Below, piece after piece: positions 15,478-23,518 of a stretch of DNA of 23,870 nucleotides. The notes beneath the pieces are model-generated. The model had not been told where the DNA came from. It saw only the letters and a list, made by a program, of their open reading frames with translations, and searched no databases. Source of the stretch: an uncultured Lachnospiraceae bacterium (GTDB lineage: Bacteria > Bacillota > Clostridia > Lachnospirales > Lachnospiraceae); NCBI GenBank assembly GCA_902797785.1, contig CADBUD010000264.1:1-23870 (forward strand). The letters are read 5' to 3'. Position 1 is the first letter of the stretch. Each line of letters opens with the position of its first letter. The position numbers and the translations under genes are program-made.

Positions 15478-16149
15478 CTATTCCTCTGAGACCAACTGAT
15501 AGCTCTCTCCCCGGCTCCCAAGAATCTTTACCGAAGATGCCACAGCTGAAAGCTTTCGGTTAAGATATGAAATATAGAGCCACAAGGTATCCTCCGACGC
15601 CTCCGGCTCCTCATTCCAGATCTGTTCCAATAAATAGGATGAGGAAAGAGCCCGCTCCGCATTCATGAGGAGGGTACGCAGCAGTTCAAATTCTTTGATG
15701 GACAGCCGAACGGAATTTTCACTGGAAAGCTCAAAATTTGTCTCTTTCAGCATCAAGTCTTTGTAGGTCAGGTCGCCTCCCTGATACTGTGTCCGCCTTC
15801 TGGTCATGGCTCTTAATCTTGCCAGGAGCTCCTTCATTGCGAATGGCTTGGTCAAATAATCGTCTGCCCCGGCATCCAGCCCCGTCACCCGGTCATCTAT
15901 TTCTGATTTAGCTGTCAAAAGCAGCACCGGAGTCACGATATTGCTTTCCCGAAGCTCTTTTAATACCTCTATTCCGTTCTTTTTTGGCATCATGATATCC
16001 AAAACGATCGCATCATAGCCATTCTTATGGATAAGATCCGCGGCCTCTTCTCCATCGAACGCCGTATCTACCTCATAGCCTTCATGCGCCAGGACAGCGC
16101 ATACGGCTCTGCTCAAATCATGTGTATCCTCTGCAAATAATAGTTTCAT
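15478..16149 (-). CDS. OmpR-family response regulator
   Basis: The 223-residue protein has a receiver domain with acidic pair E7-D8, phosphoacceptor D51 in IVLDIMMPKKNG, T79 in LLLTAKS and K101 in YLTKPF, followed by a winged-helix DNA-binding domain (about 125-223; LSIKEFELLRTLLMNAERALSS, WLYISYLNRKL). It should regulate transcription when phosphorylated by the kinase encoded just downstream. ATG 16149 follows GAGGAG at about 5 bases; the longer frame to 16167 is not needed. It comes 53 bases after the (p)ppGpp synthetase-like gene and may share its promoter. Confidence 0.94.
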   Translation of the reverse strand: MKLLFAEDTHDLSRAVCAVLAHEGYEVDTAFDGEEAADLIHKNGYDAIVLDIMMPKKNGIEVLKELRESNIVTPVLLLTAKSEIDDRVTGLDAGADDYLTKPFAMKELLARLRAMTRRRTQYQGGDLTYKDLMLKETNFELSSENSVRLSIKEFELLRTLLMNAERALSSSYLLEQIWNEEPEASEDTLWLYISYLNRKLSAVASSVKILGSRGESYQLVSEE

Positions 16150-16202
16150 CTTTTCTCCTCTAAACACCAGTTTATATCTGACTTATTCTGTCGGATGCCA
16201 GA

Positions 16203-16778
16203 TTATTCCAGAATCATATCCCGAATCGTCTGCATCGTAATATCCGTGGAGGCCAGTTCATCCGCGCAGCGCTTCAGCTCCTGAATGATCAGTTCTTCGT
16301 TTTTAATCTCTTTTTTATATTTTAAGTGGTGCTCCAGGGCAGCCCAGGTATCCATGGAAATCGTGCGAAGCTGAAATTCGACATAATAGGCTCCGCGAAC
16401 CTGCAGAATCATATGATAACTGCGATAACCATTTGATTTTGCATGGCGGATATAATCCTTTTCTTTTATAATCTTACAATCTTCAAATGCTGTCAAGCGA
16501 TCTCTGATTGTGTAGACATCATCCACAAAGGCACATACAATACGAAATCCGATCGCATCATGGATTATTTTCAAGGCAGACTCTGCTGTTTCCGGAAGAT
16601 GCTTCCTGCGGCATTTTTCTCTCATGCTCTCTTCGGATTTGATTCTCGAAAGACAATGCTCGATCGTATCCATTCCGACATTTTCACGGATTTCCTCCCG
16701 GATCTTTGAAATTCTGTTCTCCATTTCTAATCTGATTTCTTCCAGTTTAGGAAGATGCTCTCCGTAAATACTTTCCAT
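16203..16778 (-). CDS. Small alarmone synthetase-like RelA/SpoT-domain protein
   Basis: This 191-residue protein is a single RelA/SpoT synthetase domain with no hydrolase or regulatory domains, the size of RelQ/RelP enzymes that make (p)ppGpp from ATP and GTP/GDP. Recognisable segments are DAIGFRIVCAFVDDVYTIRD, the nucleotide-binding SNGYRSYHMIL, and YYVEFQLRTISMDTWAALEH followed by HHLKYKK. The helical N-terminus (KLEEIRLEMENRISKIREEI) fits too. ATG 16778 has AGGAGG 4-5 bases upstream. It stands about 170 bases downstream of sigE, with its own candidate promoter (16817-16844), and precedes the response regulator by 53 bases. Whether it is RelQ-like or RelP-like, and whether it is active, I cannot settle by eye. 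Confidence 0.88.
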   Translation of the reverse strand: MESIYGEHLPKLEEIRLEMENRISKIREEIRENVGMDTIEHCLSRIKSEESMREKCRRKHLPETAESALKIIHDAIGFRIVCAFVDDVYTIRDRLTAFEDCKIIKEKDYIRHAKSNGYRSYHMILQVRGAYYVEFQLRTISMDTWAALEHHLKYKKEIKNEELIIQELKRCADELASTDITMQTIRDMILE

Positions 16779-16816
16779 GATTCCTCCTGACATAACATAT
16801 GGTTTTCTTTCCTATG

Positions 16817-16844
16817 ATTATAATATCGAAGTCAAAAGCCGCAA
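16817..16844 (-). promoter_or_regulatory. Candidate sigma-A promoter for the alarmone synthetase gene
   Basis: Minus strand: consensus -10 TATAAT (16822-16817) with TTGCGG (16844-16839) 16 bases upstream, or TTTGCG with 17. The -35 is weak. The predicted start near 16810 leaves a leader of about 30 bases before the ATG at 16778. Confidence 0.5.
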
Positions 16845-16878
16845 AGTGCTTCACACCTTGTGCCCTAACATCTAATTA

Positions 16879-16917
16879 TAAGAACAAAACGGCAAGCCAT
16901 TTCGTTCATGAGTATAA
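16879..16917 (-). repeat. Dispersed hairpin repeat, copy E
   Basis: It is nearly identical to copy A. The minus strand folds 16907-16896 against 16893-16882 into a 12-bp stem whose non-standard contacts are G-U pairs, capped by a CUUG-type tetraloop. It lies between sigE and the alarmone synthetase gene, without a T-run. Confidence 0.75.
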
Positions 16918-16948
16918 CATACGAATCTGCATTTTTCAAGGGCTTCTT

Positions 16949-17689
16949 TTACTCCAAACGGACAAACTCCCGTCTTAGCCGAAGAATGATTTTCTTTTCC
17001 AGACGTGATATATACGACTGGGAAATTCCCAGCATATCCGCGACTTCTTTTTGTGTCAGCTCTTCTCCATTTTCATCATTCAGGCCAAATCGCAACTCTA
17101 CGATGGTCCGTTCTCTTTTAGAAAGCCTGGAAATTGCTTTTTTTAACAAGTTCCGTTCAACCTCATTTTCAATATTCTGATAGATCAGATCTTCCTCCGT
17201 CCCCAGGATATCCGAAAGAAGCAGCTCATTTCCGTCCCAATCTACATTCAATGGCTCATCAATGGATACCTCCATTCTGGTCTTGCTGATTCTCCGCAGA
17301 TACATCAATATTTCATTTTCGATACAACGGGACGCGTAAGTCGCGAGCTTGATCTTTTTTTCTGAATGGAAGGTATTGATGGCTTTGATCAGGCCTATCG
17401 TTCCAATGGAAATTAGATCTTCTACGCCGACGCCGGTATTATCAAATTTTTTTGCTATGTAGACGACCAATCTCAAATTGTGTTCAATCAGCTTTCGTTT
17501 CGCCTGCTCATCCTGCTCCTTCTCCATTTTCCATAACAATCCTCGTTCTTCTTCCCGACCCAATGGTTCCGGCAGGACATCGCTCCCTCCGATATAATGA
17601 ACCTCTCCTCCCTGATGAAACAAGACCTGGCACAACGTCGTCTTTATCTTAAGTGCTAATTTGTTTGGAAGTACCATTTTAAAATACAT
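16949..17689 (-). CDS. sigE: Pro-sigma-E, mother-cell sporulation sigma factor
   Basis: The 246-residue protein closely matches Bacillus sigma-E: EVHYIGGSDVLPEPL near the N-terminus, region 2 LRLVVYIAKKFDNTG and EDLISIGTIGLIKAINTF, KKIKLATYASRCIENEILMY, EPLNVDWDGNELLLSD, and the region 4 helix-turn-helix DMLGISQSYISRLEKKI. Sigma-E directs early mother-cell transcription in sporulation. The first ~31 residues (MYFKMVLPNKLALKIK and on) are the basic/hydrophobic pro-sequence removed by SpoIIGA. ATG 17689 has GAGGAG 6-7 bases upstream; a frame opening at 17749 would overlap spoIIGA. It follows spoIIGA by 17 bases. sigG, which often comes next, is absent. Confidence 0.97.
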   Translation of the reverse strand: MYFKMVLPNKLALKIKTTLCQVLFHQGGEVHYIGGSDVLPEPLGREEERGLLWKMEKEQDEQAKRKLIEHNLRLVVYIAKKFDNTGVGVEDLISIGTIGLIKAINTFHSEKKIKLATYASRCIENEILMYLRRISKTRMEVSIDEPLNVDWDGNELLLSDILGTEEDLIYQNIENEVERNLLKKAISRLSKRERTIVELRFGLNDENGEELTQKEVADMLGISQSYISRLEKKIILRLRREFVRLE

Positions 17690-17706
17690 ATGCTTCTCCT
17701 CGCTTT

Positions 17707-18516
17707 TTATTCTTTTTTTGATGAAGAAAGAACCTCTTTGCGACACCATCCAGAATGCAGCAGCAGATCGTATTTACCGCAAAACAGTTCCATCTCATCG
17801 GACACAGCCAACTCAGCTTCCGGAATCCGTATCTGTCCCTGCTTCTGCTCAATTACAAGCTCTTCCACCACCATGACATATAAAATCCCCCCTTTTTTCC
17901 CGACTGAGGTGTAGGGAATCCCGTATTTTACCGGGGGAGACCCTCCATACAGTCTTCCTGCCGCTTTCTTTCCCAGAATGCCCACACCTTTTCCAGTATA
18001 GGGATCTTTTAAGACATTTCCCGTATCCCAAAATCCGTTCAGTCTTTTTTCCCTCCCATCCACAGTAAGGAGCACCGTACATTCCACCTCATTTTTCCGA
18101 TGAAGTGCCCTAAGGCGAAACAGAATCAGCAACGTTATTGTCCCTGCAAGGGCAAAATCAAAAAATGAGTATGCCGTTTCTCCCCTTTTCAGGAACTGCA
18201 GCATTCCGCCAAACAAAAAAAGATGCAGGAGAAAACACAGCCCGCAGGTAAGAAACCCTTTTATTTTTTTAGGATGAAAAACAACAAAAATCAAAACGCC
18301 CCATAAGAACGGAAGGGCTGCCCCCATCTTTTTTCCCAGCACTCCGATAGGAAGAACGCAGAACACTGCTTCTGCCAAAGCTGTAAAAGCAGAAGCAGCA
18401 AGGATTCTTTTTTTTCCGACCCTTTGTTCCAGCAGAATAGCCGAAGCTGTCAATGCAGAAACGTTCAGAAAAAACTGCTGAAGAAAAAAGAGGTCAATAT
18501 AGATTTCGTAATACAT
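17707..18516 (-). CDS. spoIIGA: SpoIIGA, membrane aspartic protease that processes pro-sigma-E
   Basis: The 269-residue protein has four or five membrane helices in residues 1-135 (MYYEIYIDLFFLQQFF is the typical clostridial start) and a C-terminal protease domain. The putative catalytic Asp164 lies in GFWDTGNVLKDP, equivalent to the DSGN motif of Bacillus SpoIIGA. It cleaves the pro-sequence of sigma-E after septum formation. ATG 18516 aligns with the family start, but I see no ribosome binding site before it; a TACAAT -10-like hexamer ends 7 bases upstream, so the mRNA may be leaderless. A longer frame to 18600 has no matching family N-terminus. It lies downstream of the ftsZ terminator and 17 bases upstream of sigE. 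Confidence 0.93.
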   Translation of the reverse strand: MYYEIYIDLFFLQQFFLNVSALTASAILLEQRVGKKRILAASAFTALAEAVFCVLPIGVLGKKMGAALPFLWGVLIFVVFHPKKIKGFLTCGLCFLLHLFLFGGMLQFLKRGETAYSFFDFALAGTITLLILFRLRALHRKNEVECTVLLTVDGREKRLNGFWDTGNVLKDPYTGKGVGILGKKAAGRLYGGSPPVKYGIPYTSVGKKGGILYVMVVEELVIEQKQGQIRIPEAELAVSDEMELFCGKYDLLLHSGWCRKEVLSSSKKE

Positions 18517-18523
18517 ACACTGT

Positions 18524-18557
18524 ATTGTATAAAAACAACAACAAAAAAAATGTCGTT
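18524..18557 (-). promoter_or_regulatory. Candidate spoIIGA promoter with a possible Spo0A box
   Basis: Minus strand -10-like TACAAT at 18529-18524; there is no good -35. The plus strand carries TGTCGTT at 18551-18557, matching the Spo0A box TGTCGAA at 5 of 7 positions, centred about 35 bases upstream of the predicted start. A Spo0A-driven promoter is expected for spoIIG operons; the match here is weak. Confidence 0.4.
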
Positions 18558-18598
18558 TCCTGACAGGGGAAGTTCGCAAAAATAGAGGGGTTTCGCGC

Positions 18599-18627
18599 AA
18601 AAAAACACCTGTGGCAGGCCACAGGTG
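18599..18627 (-). terminator. Rho-independent terminator of ftsZ
   Basis: On the minus strand CACCTGTGGC pairs perfectly with GCCACAGGTG (10 bp, 18627-18606), followed by seven T (18605-18599). It lies about 30 bases after the ftsZ stop and separates ftsZ from spoIIGA. Confidence 0.95.
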
Positions 18628-18655
18628 AAATCAAATGCTCTTTAGAAATGGTTCT

Positions 18656-20017
18656 TTATCTTTTTCTGATCAAAAACTCAGGAATCTGAATACTATCTTC
18701 TGTACTGCTTCTTGAAATCGGTTTCCTTCCCGGATCATGCAGTTCAAAATCCGCTCTGTTTATGGTCGTATATTTGCCGGTAGAAGGTACCGCCCGAAAC
18801 CCGGCTCCATCCTGACCGCCAGAGGATGACACAGAAGCTTGTCCATATCCTCCGCCTGCACGAGTACCATAAAAAGATGCATTTCCAGCTGACTGCTGAT
18901 TGTATTTACTCTGGCTGCTCTGCAGTACCGTAGACTCCGGCTGCTGCGGATAGGAAGAATGGCGTATGCTGCTGTTGGAAGAATACGCCGGCTGCTGCGG
19001 AATCTGTGGCTGCTGATAAGATGGCTGCTGGTACGACGGCTTTTGAAGAACCTTCGCTCCCTGCTGGTCATCGATTCCTGTCGCGATCACGGTGATACTG
19101 ATTTCATCTGACATCGTTTCGTCATATTTTGCACCAAAAATCACAAATGTATCTTCTCCTGCCAGGCTCTCTACATACTCCGATGCCTCGTTGGCATTGT
19201 GAAGAGTAATATCTCCTGAGATATTAATAATCACATGGGTCGCTCCGTCAATCGTCGTTTCCAATAACGGACTCTCTACTGCCGCCCGAACAGCTTCTAA
19301 GGCCTTTTCCTCTCCTTTGGCATATCCGATTCCAATGTGAGCTATCCCCTTGTCCGTCATAACCGTACGGACATCCGCAAAATCCAAATTGATCAAAGAT
19401 GGCACATTGATCAAGTCCGTAATCGCAAGAACGGCCTGCTGCAATACTTCATCTGCTTTTTTCAATGCCTCCGGCATGGATGCTCTCCGATCCACGATCT
19501 CTAACAAACGGTCATTGGGAATCACAATAATAGTATCGACATTTTCCCGTAGCTTTTCAATTCCCTGAAGCGCATTCCGCATCCGAACCTTTGCCTCAAA
19601 TTTGAATGGCTTTGTAACTACGCCAACGGTCAGAATCCCCATGCTCTTGGCAATCCCAGCAATCACAGGTGTCGCTCCGGTTCCGGTCCCGCCTCCCATA
19701 CCACAGGTGACAAATACCATATCTGCGCCTTCAATTGCCTCGCGCAGCTCCTCGATGCTTTCTTCTGCAGCTTTTTCTCCAATTTCCGGTCTTCCTCCAG
19801 AGCCCAGACCTTTAGTAACTTTTTCTCCAATTTGAATGGTTCTGGGAGCCTGACAGAGTTGTAAGGCCTGGCAATCCGTATTTACTCCGATAAATTCTAC
19901 ACCACCGATACTTTCATCTACCATTCGGTTCACTGCATTATTTCCAGCTCCACCGACTCCAATTACTATTATTCGAGCACGATAATCTGATTCATTAAGT
20001 CCAAATTCAACATTCAC
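18656..20017 (-). CDS. ftsZ: Cell division GTPase FtsZ
   Basis: FtsZ polymerises into the cytokinetic ring. The 453-residue protein has RIIVIGVGGAGNNAVNRM near the start, the tubulin signature GGGTGTG at 108-114, the T7 loop NLDFADVRTVM at 210-220, a Gln/Ser/Tyr-rich disordered linker (about 325-435, with PSYQQ repeats), and the C-terminal peptide DSIQIPEFLIRKR that binds partners such as FtsA or SepF. The linker is long compared with Bacillus FtsZ (382 residues in all). The start is GTG at 20017, preceded by AGGAGG 9 bases upstream. It has its own promoter (20058-20086) and a strong terminator, so it can be transcribed alone. Confidence 0.98.
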   Translation of the reverse strand: MNVEFGLNESDYRARIIVIGVGGAGNNAVNRMVDESIGGVEFIGVNTDCQALQLCQAPRTIQIGEKVTKGLGSGGRPEIGEKAAEESIEELREAIEGADMVFVTCGMGGGTGTGATPVIAGIAKSMGILTVGVVTKPFKFEAKVRMRNALQGIEKLRENVDTIIVIPNDRLLEIVDRRASMPEALKKADEVLQQAVLAITDLINVPSLINLDFADVRTVMTDKGIAHIGIGYAKGEEKALEAVRAAVESPLLETTIDGATHVIINISGDITLHNANEASEYVESLAGEDTFVIFGAKYDETMSDEISITVIATGIDDQQGAKVLQKPSYQQPSYQQPQIPQQPAYSSNSSIRHSSYPQQPESTVLQSSQSKYNQQSAGNASFYGTRAGGGYGQASVSSSGGQDGAGFRAVPSTGKYTTINRADFELHDPGRKPISRSSTEDSIQIPEFLIRKR

Positions 20018-20057
20018 CTGAAATTTCCTCCTTCATCTCCCAAAAACATGCTATCTT

Positions 20058-20086
20058 ATTCTATTATTTTTTTAACAATTTTGCAA
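20058..20086 (-). promoter_or_regulatory. Sigma-A promoter of ftsZ
   Basis: Minus strand: -35 TTGCAA (20086-20081), exactly 17 bases, -10 TAGAAT (20063-20058). The predicted start near 20051 gives a leader of about 34 bases to the GTG at 20017. It lies in the 98-base gap after divIB. Confidence 0.75.
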
Positions 20087-20115
20087 TAGTTTTTAGAAAA
20101 AGATTTCATTTTTTC

Positions 20116-20847
20116 TCATTTTTCATCTTCACTCCTGCTAAAAGTGATGCTTTTTTTCCCAATTGAATAGTCATTCAGATACAATGTTCCCTTTTCTCCT
20201 TCCAGATTAGGAAGGATTCCAGCCAGCCGGCTTGTCTTCTCATTCAGATTCGATCTGTCTCCGAGCAGAACACAGATATCACCAAATGTCAGCGTGATTT
20301 CCAGCTGCCGGCTGAAGCTGATCACATCCGGCTCCAGCTTTGACAGCTTTAAAACATTCGCCGTTTCTACGACTGCCTGAAATATTTCGTCATTTTGTAC
20401 CGGTATCTTTTCGTTCAGCGTCAGCTCATCAAACATAATGCCCTCAATTTTAGGTACGCCATTCAATACATCCTCTGAGCTGTCCACCAGCATGCCATCC
20501 TTATCAAAATACATATTGATTCCCAAATAGCTGAAATATCCAACAATCCCTTTTTCATAGACCGTGATCTTTACCCTATGCGGACTTTGGATTTCGAAAT
20601 CCATGGAGTCCACATAAGGAATCGTTCTTCCTCTTCCGGTGTGAAAGAACCACCACATATAAAGGGAATTATCATATTGAATCTGCCCCAAAAGATAACT
20701 TTTCATTTGTTCTTCCGTATAATAGTGTATTCCTTCGATTTCCATTTCGGTAATCTTATAGTTCTTATGGATATACAACAGACCTGCCGCTGATAAAATC
20801 AAGATGGCAATCAGAATCCCTATCACACGGATTCCTGTTTTTTTCAC
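20116..20847 (-). CDS. divIB: Cell division protein DivIB/FtsQ
   Basis: DivIB/FtsQ is a single-span divisome protein linking early and late division proteins. This 243-residue protein has a short cytoplasmic end, one membrane helix (about residues 7-26, VIGILIAILILSAAGLLYI), a POTRA domain (ITEMEIEGIHYYTEEQMKSY) and the FtsQ beta domain (VKITVYEKGIVGYF, YFDKDGMLVDSS, IPVQNDEIF). The start chosen is GTG at 20847, 6 bases after GGAGGG; the ATG at 20880 has no ribosome binding site. It follows ftsW by 47 bases. Confidence 0.92.
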   Translation of the reverse strand: MKKTGIRVIGILIAILILSAAGLLYIHKNYKITEMEIEGIHYYTEEQMKSYLLGQIQYDNSLYMWWFFHTGRGRTIPYVDSMDFEIQSPHRVKITVYEKGIVGYFSYLGINMYFDKDGMLVDSSEDVLNGVPKIEGIMFDELTLNEKIPVQNDEIFQAVVETANVLKLSKLEPDVISFSRQLEITLTFGDICVLLGDRSNLNEKTSRLAGILPNLEGEKGTLYLNDYSIGKKSITFSRSEDEK

Positions 20848-20894
20848 CGTTCCACCCTCCAACCTGTTCGATCTTTTCATTTTGATTTTTTGTT

Positions 20895-21998
20895 TTATGT
20901 ATCTTTCCCCTGTTTGGAAACATTTAAGCCCAATCCCATTTCAAACAAAAGAAAGCATACCGAGGTACCTCCATAACTGATAAAAGGCAGAGTGATTCCT
21001 GTATTGGGAATCGTATTGGTCACAACAGCAATATTTAAAATTACCTGAATGGACAAATGTACCAATATGCCGCTGGCAATCAAGCTGCCAAATAGGTCTC
21101 TTGCCTGATTGGCAATGATCATAAACCGATAGATCAGACAGGCAAACAACAAAATCAAAACGGATGCTCCCACGACTCCAAATTCCTCACAAATAATGGA
21201 AAAGACCATATCATTTTGCGCTTCCGGGACAAAGCCAAGCTTCTGGATGCTGTTGCCATAGCCTGTTCCAAACAGACCGCCGGATCCAATGGCATAGAGT
21301 CCCTGAAGGGTCTGATATCCCTTTTCATACTGCTCCGGATTCCGCCAGATCATCAACCGCTCTAAGCGGTATGACTCCAGGCAGAGAAACAATGCCGCGA
21401 CTCCGCCGCCAGCCAACATCAGAATCACAAACTGTGCATACTTAGGACTGGCGATAAAGACAAGCGCCGCTGCGATTCCCAAAAGAATGATTGCCGTGCT
21501 CAAATTATTGCTCCCCACCAGAGCAATGACCGGCAGGGCCGTTAGAAAAATCAAAAAGACAGTTTTGCTTTTTCCCATCTGTGAGGCATGCGCTTCTATC
21601 CGCCGTGCCAGGAACAAAATCAGTGCGACCTTAGCAAGCTCGGAGGGCTGAAATGAGAGTGGTCCCAGCTTCAGCCAGCGCTTTGACCCATTGATTTCGC
21701 TTCCAACAAACAACACCATGGTAGACAACAGAATGGATGCGCCATAGAGCCATCCGGTCTTATTTTTCCAGAAATGATAATCTGTCTCCGCCGCATAATA
21801 CATCAATGCCAGACCCAGGCTCGTCGCAAAAAACTGTTTTTTCAGATAATATGCCGCATCCTGGAACTTTAAGACTCCATTGTACGCACTGCTGCTGTAT
21901 AAAATCAGCAGTCCATACAAAATCAGCAGCAAAATCAAAATCGTCAAAATCGTATCTGCCTTTTCCCCTTTTCTTTTGTGAGCGTTTTTTTCTCCCAT
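20895..21998 (-). CDS. ftsW: SEDS-family septal peptidoglycan polymerase FtsW (or SpoVE)
   Basis: SEDS proteins polymerise lipid II into glycan strands. The 367-residue protein has about ten membrane helices and the family landmarks LILYSSSAY, GSKRWLKLGPLSFQPSELAK, GNNLSTAIILLG, GGLFGTGYGNSIQK, FVPEAQNDMVFSIICEEFG and GITLPFISYGGTS. The position between murD and divIB marks it as FtsW or SpoVE rather than RodA; the two cannot be separated by sequence alone. ATG 21998 has GGAG 6 bases upstream. It starts 18 bases after murD. In many Firmicutes murG follows here; it does not in this window. Confidence 0.94.
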   Translation of the reverse strand: MGEKNAHKRKGEKADTILTILILLLILYGLLILYSSSAYNGVLKFQDAAYYLKKQFFATSLGLALMYYAAETDYHFWKNKTGWLYGASILLSTMVLFVGSEINGSKRWLKLGPLSFQPSELAKVALILFLARRIEAHASQMGKSKTVFLIFLTALPVIALVGSNNLSTAIILLGIAAALVFIASPKYAQFVILMLAGGGVAALFLCLESYRLERLMIWRNPEQYEKGYQTLQGLYAIGSGGLFGTGYGNSIQKLGFVPEAQNDMVFSIICEEFGVVGASVLILLFACLIYRFMIIANQARDLFGSLIASGILVHLSIQVILNIAVVTNTIPNTGITLPFISYGGTSVCFLLFEMGLGLNVSKQGKDT

Positions 21999-22016
21999 AG
22001 CTCACTCCGGCATTTT

Positions 22017-23375
22017 TCATTTCATGGAACGGACAATTTCCTTAAACAGATTTCCCCGCTCTTCATAATTTCGAAACATTCCCCAGCTTGCACAGGCCGG
22101 AGACAGAAGAACAGATTCTCCCGGCTTTGCTGTTTCTGCACAGATTGCAACCGCCTCTTCCAAAGAATCTGCCAGTTCCACATCAAAGAACCCACAGTTT
22201 CTGGCTGCTTCGGCAATTTTTTCTCTTGTCTGCCCGATCAGAACCAGCTTTTTTACCTTTCCATTAAAGCTTCTGATCCATTCCTCATACCTGGAATTTT
22301 TATCATATCCACCGCCAATCAGACAGGTCTTGGTATTCATGGCCTGAATCCCCTTGATTGCCGCATCGGGATTGGTCCCCTTGGAATCATTGTAATAGGA
22401 TACGCCATGAATCTCCTCGACAAATTCAATTCGGTGTTCTACAGCGCGAAACTCAAGAATCGCCTCTTTGACCACATCGACCGGAATCCCCGCGTGAATC
22501 GTAACCGCCACGGCCGCACAGATATTCTCATAGTTATGTTCTCCTAAGAGATGACATTCCTTCACATTACAGATTTTCAGGGTTTCCTGACCATCCCGGT
22601 AAAAAATCTCATCTCCTTCCAGCCAGACTCCCTCTTCCAACCGCCGTTTTGAACTAAAATAAAACGGCCGGCAGGGAATCTCTTCTCCCATCTTCTTTGT
22701 GATTGGATCTTCATAATTAAGAACACAGATTTCCTCTGCCGTCTGATTTTTTGTGATCGCTTTCTTTGCCAGACAATAATTTTCCATCGTGTGATGACGA
22801 TCCAAATGATCCGGCGTAAGATTCAAAATCGCTGTCAACTTTGGATGAAAGGTCGAAATTGTTTCCAACTGAAAGCTGCTGATCTCCGCAACAACAATTG
22901 CGTCATCTTCCATTTCTGAGACCATCTGTGTGTAAGGAATTCCGATATTTCCGACCACATAGACCGGACGGCCGGATCGTTTTACGATTTCTCCCACCAA
23001 GGAGGTCGTCGTTGTCTTTCCGTTCGTCCCTGTGATTGCCAGCACCATGATTTCAGGTTTCACCTGCCATGCCAGTTCGATTTCGCCCCAGATGGTCTTT
23101 TTCTTTTCTTTCATTTTCAGTGCGAGAGGGGAATCCAATGGAACCCCCGGACTCAGCACACAGATTTCTGCCTGGTCTATGGCTTCATCCGCCATTTCTC
23201 CCAAAAGAAGCTTTGCTTCCCGGCTTCCCAGTTTTTGATAAATGACTTCCGGATCCAAATCCGCTTTTGCATCATGAAGCAGCACATTGGCTCCCTGCGA
23301 CAGCAATAGCTTTGCTGCTGCCACACCGCTGATTCCGCAGCCCTCCACAAAAAAATTCTTACCTGCAAAATTCAT
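22017..23375 (-). CDS. murD: UDP-N-acetylmuramoylalanine--D-glutamate ligase
   Basis: MurD adds D-glutamate to UDP-MurNAc-L-Ala in the cytoplasm. The 452-residue protein has a Rossmann N-terminal domain (VEGCGISGVAAAKLL), the ATP loop AITGTNGKTTTT (113-124), AEISSFQLETI, LNLTPDHLDRH, LGEHNYENICAA, the VEHRIEFVEEIHGVSYYNDS segment and C-terminal LLSPACASWGMFRNYEERG. Length is typical. ATG 23375 follows AGGA about 6 bases upstream. It lies 143 bases after mraY, in a gap filled with hairpins, and 18 bases before ftsW. Confidence 0.97.
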   Translation of the reverse strand: MNFAGKNFFVEGCGISGVAAAKLLLSQGANVLLHDAKADLDPEVIYQKLGSREAKLLLGEMADEAIDQAEICVLSPGVPLDSPLALKMKEKKKTIWGEIELAWQVKPEIMVLAITGTNGKTTTTSLVGEIVKRSGRPVYVVGNIGIPYTQMVSEMEDDAIVVAEISSFQLETISTFHPKLTAILNLTPDHLDRHHTMENYCLAKKAITKNQTAEEICVLNYEDPITKKMGEEIPCRPFYFSSKRRLEEGVWLEGDEIFYRDGQETLKICNVKECHLLGEHNYENICAAVAVTIHAGIPVDVVKEAILEFRAVEHRIEFVEEIHGVSYYNDSKGTNPDAAIKGIQAMNTKTCLIGGGYDKNSRYEEWIRSFNGKVKKLVLIGQTREKIAEAARNCGFFDVELADSLEEAVAICAETAKPGESVLLSPACASWGMFRNYEERGNLFKEIVRSMK

Positions 23376-23404
23376 TATTTTTCCTGCTTTCTATTTTTTA
23401 TTTT

Positions 23405-23500
23405 CCACGCATTTTTCATGCGTTTGTTACTATTCACAGCTCCGCTGTTCATAGCAGCAAAATGTACACGCCAAAGGCGCACAGAGTGCGTTTACCTACA
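23405..23500 (-). other. Cluster of small hairpins between mraY and murD
   Basis: Within about 95 bases the minus strand holds CGCACTCTGTGCG, then GCGCCTTTGGCGT, then CTATGAACAGC with GCTGTGAATAG (23454-23430, 9 of 11 pairs plus tandem G-A), and ACGCAT-GAAAA-ATGCGT (23423-23407). None has a T-run, so they are not ordinary terminators. This could be an intergenic repeat, a processed RNA or an operon-internal stability element. Confidence 0.5.
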
Positions 23501-23518
23501 TTGCCATTCTTTCTCCCA

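Noticed and set aside
16817..16836. TTGACT as the -35 for the TATAAT at 16822-16817
   Set aside because: The spacer would be only 7 bases; the weaker TTGCGG at 16 bases is the better candidate.
16949..17749. Longer sigma-E start at 17749
   Set aside because: It would overlap spoIIGA and lacks the family pro-sequence start; ATG 17689 has a good ribosome binding site.
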